A stretch of DNA of 7,276 nucleotides from an uncultured Granulosicoccaceae bacterium (GTDB lineage: Bacteria > Pseudomonadota > Gammaproteobacteria > JABXHR01), in contig CAKZUS010000215.1 in the NCBI GenBank assembly GCA_937921805.1, positions 1 through 7,276 of the forward strand, read 5' to 3'. The notes under the pieces are model-generated. The model had not been told where the DNA came from, made no database searches, and was given only the letters and a program-made list of their open reading frames with translations. The position numbers were made by a program, and so were the translations under genes. This document shows, piece by piece, positions 1-3,704 of the stretch; position 1 is the stretch's first letter; each line of letters begins with the position of its first letter.

Positions 1-128
1 GCTGCATCGGCGGCAGTGCCTCCACGGCGCAGTACATCCAAACCCGCTTGTGCTGCCAGAGGCTGACTGGTCGCCACTGCCCCATTGGGGGCCATGACTG
101 CTGAGCGGCGCGATTGAAAATACGACAT
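1..128 (-). CDS. Gamma-glutamyltransferase family protein, N-terminal fragment
   Basis: The first 42 complete codons of a gene that runs off the left edge. The start is the ATG at 128-126 on the minus strand, with AGGATG about 8 bases upstream as a modest ribosome site. After a short basic leader (MSYFQSRRS) the translation carries VATSQPLAAQAGLDVLRRGG and then TAADAA. This is the typical opening of gamma-glutamyltransferases and related Ntn-hydrolase acylases (the 'V-A-S/T-x-x-P-L-A-x-x-A-G-x-x-x-L-x-x-G-G-N/T-A-x-D-A-A' signature). These enzymes are made as a precursor that cleaves itself before a catalytic threonine, which lies outside the window. No hydrophobic signal peptide precedes the signature, unlike the classical periplasmic E. 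coli Ggt, so a cytoplasmic YwrD-like form is more likely. Family assignment rests on the N-terminus only. Substrate cannot be judged. Confidence 0.8.
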   Translation of the reverse strand, partial: MSYFQSRRSAVMAPNGAVATSQPLAAQAGLDVLRRGGTAADA

Positions 129-211
129 GAACACCATCCTAAAAACGAAGTCAGACGCTCAGTGTGCCGGAATTTTGCGACAATGCGAACAAGCCCATTG
201 AGCACCATCTG

Positions 212-400
212 ATGATCGAAAAAAGCCTCTTGACTACCCTTGTCTGCCCTGTGACCAAAGCCCCACTCGAACGAGTGGGTGACGAGCTGTGGTGCCGTGC
301 CAGTGCTTTGGCTTATCCCATTCGTGATGGGGTCCCGATTCTCTTGGAGGACGCAGCACGCCCATTGCAATTACACGAAATAGAGGTTTCCACTTTGTAA
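212..400 (+). CDS. Trm112/YcaR family small protein (UPF0434)
   Basis: A 62-residue protein starting at the ATG at 212. An in-frame GTG at 164 would add 16 residues, but these do not resemble the family, whose members usually have about 60 residues and begin just before the 'L..L.CP' motif. The body matches YcaR/UPF0434: LVCPVTKAPLE (residues 10-20), then LAYPIRDGVPILLEDAARPL (residues 33-52), the most conserved stretch of the family. Trm112 is a small zinc-ribbon-like partner of RNA and protein methyltransferases in eukaryotes and archaea; the bacterial role is less well defined. Here the CPxC pair is reduced to CPVT, a variant common in proteobacterial members, leaving Cys12 and Cys28, so a complete zinc site is unlikely. 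In E. coli ycaR lies between lpxK and kdsB; here the gene is divergent from a GGT-family gene. The ribosome site is weak. The family is clear, the function inferred. Confidence 0.88.
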   Translation: MIEKSLLTTLVCPVTKAPLERVGDELWCRASALAYPIRDGVPILLEDAARPLQLHEIEVSTL

Positions 401-468
401 TGTAAAAGACATAAAAATCATTCTTGCTACAGAGTTCTAATTAATTACGTTACAACACCTACTTTCGT

Positions 469-482
469 GAAAAGAACTTTTC
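469..482. repeat. Dyad GAAAAG-AA-CTTTTC, possible operator
   Basis: A perfect 6-base inverted repeat with a 2-base spacer, in the non-coding region between the Trm112-family gene and the LysM gene. It has the size of a dimeric regulator half-site pair, and an AT-rich stretch (TAATTAATTA, 438-447) that might belong to a promoter lies just upstream. A second dyad of similar core lies 45 bases downstream. Low-complexity A/T runs make chance occurrence quite possible. Confidence 0.3.
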
Positions 483-514
483 TGCGAACGCTCAGGATGC
501 GTACGAGAAATAGT

Positions 515-527
515 GCAAAGTCTTTGC
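515..527. repeat. Dyad GCAAAG-T-CTTTGC, possible operator
   Basis: A perfect 6-base inverted repeat around one central base, upstream of the LysM gene. It shares the G(A/C)AAAG...CTTT(T/G)C pattern with the dyad at 469-482. In RNA it could also fold as a small hairpin, but the single-base centre would force the inner pairs open, so a DNA-binding role fits better. If the LysM gene began at the in-frame GTG at 513, this dyad would be inside the coding region. That is one reason, besides the signal peptide, to prefer the later ATG. Confidence 0.3.
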
Positions 528-549
528 GCCCCGTTTACTTTTGAGGAGC

Positions 550-600
550 ATGTCACAAAATCTTACGAACATAGAGACGGCGAGGATACTCTTTACATGA
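550..600 (+). CDS. Possible 16-residue leader peptide upstream of the LysM gene
   Basis: An open frame ATG-TCA-CAA ... ACA-TGA encodes MSQNLTNIETARILFT. Its stop codon overlaps the start of the following gene as ATGA (597-600), the usual geometry of translational coupling. A strong purine block, GAGGAG at 543-548, lies only one base before the ATG, closer than is optimal for a ribosome site, which weakens the case. The peptide has no run of a single amino acid codon of the kind used in amino-acid attenuation and no recognisable family. It may be a chance frame. The downstream gene has its own ribosome site (GAGGA, 582-586), which lies inside this frame. Confidence 0.2.
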   Translation: MSQNLTNIETARILFT

Positions 601-1808
601 AACACCCTTTTTTACCTTACCTAGCAGTATTGCCACTGCTTGGACTTGGGGCGGCCCATGGTGCCACGATTGAATGCGGCACCACTTACACCGTGCAGCC
701 CAATGACTCTCTCACCCAAATCGCAGTGGGAGCCTATGAAAACGCCAACAACTGGCCGCTTGTTTACTACGCCAATCGCGAGCTAATAGGTAGCGACCCA
801 GGGCGAATTTTTCCGGGAATGAGCCTAGAGATGCCGTGCCCAGACGGCACGCCAGCACAGCAAGTCGCGCAGCAACCCGCTGCCCCAGTTTCCTCTCAGG
901 CTTCGGCTCCAGTCGCTCCAACCCCAGCTCCAACCCCAGCTCCGGCCACTGCCGCACAAGCAAGCGTTGCCGCCGCAGCGCAGCCCGAGCCGCCTATCAT
1001 CATAAATGCGGCTTTGTCGCGCGCAGCGAGTCAACCGTTGACCCTGGTCACCGGCACGGACTACAGCCCCTTCACTGACGAGGGTCTCCCCGAAGGCGGC
1101 ATGGCCACCGAGATTGTCGCCACAGCACTGCAAGCGAGCCAGTTCGATTACGAAATCGATTGGATTAACGACTGGGGTGCGCACCTCAACCCTTTGCTCA
1201 GCCGACGCACTTACGATCTGGGCTTCCCCTGGCTCAAGCCCGATTGCAGCGATCCCAGCCAACTCAGCGACTCCATGCGCATCCGCTGCGACTTCATCTT
1301 CTCTGACCCTGTCTTTGAGATGCTGGTCTTGATGTTCCGCCGCGCTGACAGCGATATTGAGCCGAAAGTCTTAGCCGACTTTAAAGACCTCAAGGTCTGT
1401 CGCCCAGAGGGCTATTTCACTCATGACCTCGAAGCACAAGGCCTCAAACCGGGAGAAACTTTCACCTTCGTGACTCCCCGCACCGTCGCGGATTGCTTCC
1501 AGATGATGGATCGCAGCGAAGTCGATTTGGTGTCCCTAAATGAGTTCACAGGCCGCGAAGCGCTGGCCACTTTGTCGCTTGAGCACCCCGTCGTGGAGAT
1601 GGATCGCTTTGCCACTGTGCAGGGGCTACACATCATTACCCACCGCCTCAACCCGAAAGCGACAACAACGATGTTCCGCATAAATAAAGCGCTGCAAGCG
1701 ATGCGGGATCAAGGCCTGATGCAGACAATCCAAACCCGCCACCTAGAGCGCTACTACAGCACATTAGAGCAAAAGCGCACGGATGCTGGTGCAGCAACAA
1801 CGAGCTAG
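597..1808 (+). CDS. Secreted LysM domain / family-3 solute-binding fusion protein
   Basis: A 403-residue exported protein. The ATG at 597 is chosen because GAGGA (582-586) lies 10 bases upstream and a signal peptide begins at once: MKHPFLPYLAVLPLLGLGAA followed by HG, with likely cleavage after Gly22. An upstream in-frame GTG (513) would bury the signal peptide behind 28 polar residues. Residues about 30-80 form a LysM domain (TYTVQPNDSLTQIA ... WPLVYYAN ... IFPGMSLEMPC), expected to bind peptidoglycan. Residues about 84-147 are a Pro/Ala/Gln linker. Residues about 148-385 resemble the SBP_bac_3 fold (LTLVTGTDYSPFTDEGLPEGG at the N-lobe entrance; KVCRPEGY in the second lobe). Six cysteines (27, 81, 217, 231, 268, 300) fall into three neighbouring pairs that could form disulfides. 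The usual amino-acid-binding arginine region is replaced by GFPWLKPDC, so the ligand is unknown. No ABC transporter genes are adjacent. It may act as a wall-tethered sensor or scavenger. Confidence 0.88.
   Translation: MKHPFLPYLAVLPLLGLGAAHGATIECGTTYTVQPNDSLTQIAVGAYENANNWPLVYYANRELIGSDPGRIFPGMSLEMPCPDGTPAQQVAQQPAAPVSSQASAPVAPTPAPTPAPATAAQASVAAAAQPEPPIIINAALSRAASQPLTLVTGTDYSPFTDEGLPEGGMATEIVATALQASQFDYEIDWINDWGAHLNPLLSRRTYDLGFPWLKPDCSDPSQLSDSMRIRCDFIFSDPVFEMLVLMFRRADSDIEPKVLADFKDLKVCRPEGYFTHDLEAQGLKPGETFTFVTPRTVADCFQMMDRSEVDLVSLNEFTGREALATLSLEHPVVEMDRFATVQGLHIITHRLNPKATTTMFRINKALQAMRDQGLMQTIQTRHLERYYSTLEQKRTDAGAATTS
915..938 (+). repeat. Two tandem 12-base repeats coding APTP
   Basis: The unit GCTCCAACCCCA occurs twice in a row and a third, diverged copy begins at 939. 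Each unit encodes Ala-Pro-Thr-Pro in the linker between the LysM and solute-binding domains. The repeat keeps the frame, so slippage here would change linker length without breaking the protein. Confidence 0.8.
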
Positions 1809-1825
1809 ACATATTTAGGAATATT

Positions 1826-1854
1826 CATGCTGCAAACATTGGGTTTGCAGTGTG
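1826..1854. repeat. Stem-loop after the LysM gene
   Basis: CTGCAAAC (1830-1837) and GTTTGCAG (1843-1850) are perfect 8-base arms around the 5-base loop ATTGG. In plus-strand RNA the stem can be extended outward by four pairs, two of them G-U, to about 12 pairs. It begins 17 bases after the stop codon and is not followed by a T-run, so it is not itself an intrinsic terminator. It would sit in the 3' untranslated region just ahead of the terminator at 1864-1894, where it could protect the mRNA end or form part of a small 3'-end-derived RNA. A protein-binding site is the other possibility. Confidence 0.6.
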
Positions 1855-1863
1855 GAGTACCAT

Positions 1864-1894
1864 AAAAAAGGCAGCGTCTCCGCTGCCTTTTTTT
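1864..1894. terminator. Bidirectional Rho-independent terminator
   Basis: The perfect stem GGCAGCG (1870-1876) / CGCTGCC (1881-1887) closes a 4-base loop. It is flanked by six A on the left (1864-1869) and seven T on the right (1888-1894), so both strands yield a GC-rich hairpin followed by a U-run. It lies between two convergent genes, ending the LysM transcript on the plus strand and the beta-barrel-like (possibly sox) transcript on the minus strand. Read on the minus strand the loop is GAGA, a stabilising GNRA tetraloop. Confidence 0.93.
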
Positions 1895-1913
1895 ATACTT
1901 TTTATACACTGCC

Positions 1914-1939
1914 AAATAGAGAGCCGATGGTCTCTATTT
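1914..1939. repeat. Stem-loop spanning the stop codon of the beta-barrel-like gene
   Basis: AAATAGAGA (1914-1922) and TCTCTATTT (1931-1939) form perfect 9-base arms around an 8-base loop. On the minus strand the 5' arm contains the last Lys codon and the TAG stop (1936-1934) of the preceding gene, so the hairpin straddles the end of the reading frame. There is no U-run directly after it; the real terminator follows about 20 bases on. It could slow ribosome release, protect the 3' end, or be a DNA-level site. Confidence 0.55.
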
Positions 1940-3109
1940 CAGACGATAACGCACTCCCATCGTGAAGTCCGTTTTCATCTCCATAGCATCCAGCCACGTC
2001 AAGCGTAACCCCACGTCGTAGTAGATTTGCTGCGCAAGCTGGATCTGATAGCGCGAGTCCAAACTGTGGCTGGTCGTGCTGGCCGCGTCGTCTTCGCTGC
2101 GCAGTGCAGACCAACTATTTTCCCAGTCGAGTGTATCGGAGATTTCATAGGTATAGCGCAGCGTATTCTGTACGCTTTTGCGCCGTTCGCCTACCGTGCC
2201 CGCGAGCTGATTACTGAGCTGCCCACGATGACCATAGGGCTTCTCGTAGCGCCATTGCAGCTTCAAAGCCGGCTCATCAGTGCGCACCGCCTCTAACTCA
2301 CTAGAGGTATATGCCACACCAGCACGCACAACCCAGCCATGCGCGCGCGCGCTAATCTGCTCTTCGAATAGGGTCTCGCTGATGCGCAAACTGCCCAAGG
2401 CCCCCAGGCCAGCTTGTTGATCAATCAGCTCTGCGCGTTTGAGGGCGCGCTCAATCTCGGTGACCATCTCTGCCTTGTAGTCAGCATCAATGCCAGCCCC
2501 GGTGGTGAAATGGTTCTGATATTCGCTCTCTTTGGCGACAATTTTGGACAGCTCCAGATACACGTCATCGCCCATTTTCCCACGCAGTGTGCCGATGGAG
2601 CGCAGTTCTTCTTCTAGGCGTAGGACTTTGGCCAGGGGCGTTGCATCAAAAACGCGCCCGTATCCCATTCCTGAAGACAAATCAAAGCGCGAGTTGTCGT
2701 CTTCTGTCGTGCGCCGTTCCAGGGCCGCACTGGCACTGCCAAACCAAAAGGCATAAGCGCTATTGGGCAAATAATTATCAACGGCAGCAGAGAGCTGCAC
2801 AGTGGTGTCTTCCTCGCGCACTGCCCCGTCGTCACTGCCACGACTCGCAGCAGTCATCCACTGAGCCGAGGTCGACCAGGTGCGTGGCAAGGTGCTGAAC
2901 TGGCGCTCGTAGGAGGCGCTGAGATCAATGTCATAGCGCGGTTGGGCTTGCTCTGCCCCCGCACTGTAGTCAAAACTTCCGTCGAGAAAGGCCGCATCGT
3001 AGTCACTGACCGGATCGACGTAGTCTGTCAGCTCAATCGCCTGCGCTGAGGCGCCAGTGAGCATCAATGCGAATCCCCACCACTGTGCACTGTGCATGGT
3101 CACTACCAT
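1934..3109 (-). CDS. Uncharacterised outer-membrane beta-barrel-like protein
   Basis: 391 residues; no named family recognised. The ATG at 3109 directly follows an in-frame TAA; a second ATG at 3097 (residue 5) is an equally possible start, and neither has a good ribosome site. A signal peptide (WWGFALMLTGASAQA, probable cleavage after Ala24) leads to an acidic, Tyr-rich stretch. Residues about 57-150 and 255-391 alternate polar and hydrophobic residues with many aromatic girdle-type residues, as in outer-membrane strands. Between them lies a charged, probably helical section (about 155-250), opened by GMGYGRVFDATPLAKVLRLE (147-166). The C-terminus reads VRYRLK and lacks the terminal aromatic usual for BamA substrates. 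It lies 67 bases downstream of soxG on the same strand and could be read from the same transcript, although no functional link to sarcosine is evident. Export and the outer membrane are inferred from composition; function is unknown. Confidence 0.7.
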   Translation of the reverse strand: MVVTMHSAQWWGFALMLTGASAQAIELTDYVDPVSDYDAAFLDGSFDYSAGAEQAQPRYDIDLSASYERQFSTLPRTWSTSAQWMTAASRGSDDGAVREEDTTVQLSAAVDNYLPNSAYAFWFGSASAALERRTTEDDNSRFDLSSGMGYGRVFDATPLAKVLRLEEELRSIGTLRGKMGDDVYLELSKIVAKESEYQNHFTTGAGIDADYKAEMVTEIERALKRAELIDQQAGLGALGSLRISETLFEEQISARAHGWVVRAGVAYTSSELEAVRTDEPALKLQWRYEKPYGHRGQLSNQLAGTVGERRKSVQNTLRYTYEISDTLDWENSWSALRSEDDAASTTSHSLDSRYQIQLAQQIYYDVGLRLTWLDAMEMKTDFTMGVRYRLK

Positions 3110-3129
3110 TTAACCGTTAAGGACTGATT

Positions 3130-3150
3130 GTGGCGCAAATTGAGCGCCAC
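3130..3150. repeat. Hairpin between soxG and the beta-barrel-like gene
   Basis: GTGGCGC (3130-3136) and GCGCCAC (3144-3150) are perfect 7-base GC-rich arms around a 7-base loop, 26 bases after the soxG stop on the minus strand. The bases that follow on that strand (AATCAGTCCTTAAC) contain no U-run, so this is not a standard intrinsic terminator. It could protect the 3' end of sox mRNA, mark a processing point, or lower expression of the downstream gene. Confidence 0.5.
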
Positions 3151-3176
3151 GTCAGCGAAACTTTGGCAAGGAAAGC

Positions 3177-3704
3177 CTAAAAACCTCGCATCGCCGTCGC
3201 GAAATACCGCCAGAGATACTCCGCATGACTCCAGCGAACACAGAGTTCGATCTCGTTTTCGCTACGTGCCCACAGCACAATGTTGGACTTGGAGAAATGC
3301 GACTGCACGCAATCGCCTACTGGCAGGTCCCCACCGCGCAAGTGCGCACCGCTGAGATCCAGCGGGCAGCCTTTGTTGATCAGCTCGCGAGCGCGTGGCC
3401 CTTCGAGGAGCATGCTCACGTAGTAGTCACTGACATCAACGCTGTGATGCGGCGCCTGAATCTGTGCCTGAATCTCGCGACAGCGCGAGGTTTCGCAGCG
3501 CAGCTGCCATTCATTTGGCCCCAGGCACAGCCACTGCCCCCAGTCACAAGCGCGCACCTCGCCGATGCGGGTCGGGAGTGTTAGTGCCTGCGGATGATCA
3601 CTGCGTACGGATAAGCGACCGAGCCACTGCGTGCGCCTCACGCATAGGCCCTGCGCCTGCAGTGCTGTCTCGGGAAGCGGGTGAGTTGTGCGAGGTTCAG
3701 GCAT
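3177..3704 (-). CDS. soxG: Sarcosine oxidase gamma subunit
   Basis: 175 residues, the smaller scaffold-like subunit of heterotetrameric sarcosine oxidase. Its fold is related to a domain of the aminomethyltransferase/GcvT family, and it packs against the large alpha subunit; it has no known cofactor of its own. Family-like stretches are LGPNEWQL (61-68), HSVDVSDYYV (87-96), GPRARELINKGCPLDL (102-117) and RWSHAEYLWRYF (157-168). The ATG at 3704 is chosen over one 16 codons upstream because GGAGGAGG (3718-3711) sits 6 bases before it. From this ATG the gene overlaps the 3' end of soxA by 8 bases (3697-3704), an arrangement that favours coupled translation. It is the last sox gene of the soxBDAG set. 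The gamma subunit is the most variable of the four, but the motifs and position make the call secure. Confidence 0.94.
   Translation of the reverse strand: MPEPRTTHPLPETALQAQGLCVRRTQWLGRLSVRSDHPQALTLPTRIGEVRACDWGQWLCLGPNEWQLRCETSRCREIQAQIQAPHHSVDVSDYYVSMLLEGPRARELINKGCPLDLSGAHLRGGDLPVGDCVQSHFSKSNIVLWARSENEIELCVRWSHAEYLWRYFATAMRGF

Noticed and set aside
164..211. GTG start extending the Trm112-family protein by 16 residues
   Set aside because: The added residues do not fit the family, whose members are about 60 residues long, and no ribosome site precedes the GTG.
424..452. Sigma-70-like promoter TTGCTA...TACGTT upstream of the LysM gene
   Set aside because: The -10 element matches the consensus at only three of six positions; the AT-rich setting makes such matches common, so it was not listed as a feature.
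513..596. Upstream GTG (513) as the start of the LysM/solute-binding protein
   Set aside because: It would place 28 polar residues ahead of a clean signal peptide and has no ribosome site; the ATG at 597 has GAGGA at good distance.
915..945. Tandem repeats as a mobile or CRISPR-like element
   Set aside because: Only two exact 12-base units, in frame and coding a Pro-rich linker; simple low-complexity coding sequence explains them.
825..1262. Minus-strand open frame of 145 codons opposite the LysM gene
   Set aside because: Its Trp/Gly/Ser-rich repeats are the reverse reading of the Pro/Ala linker; there is no start context and the plus-strand protein is clearly real.
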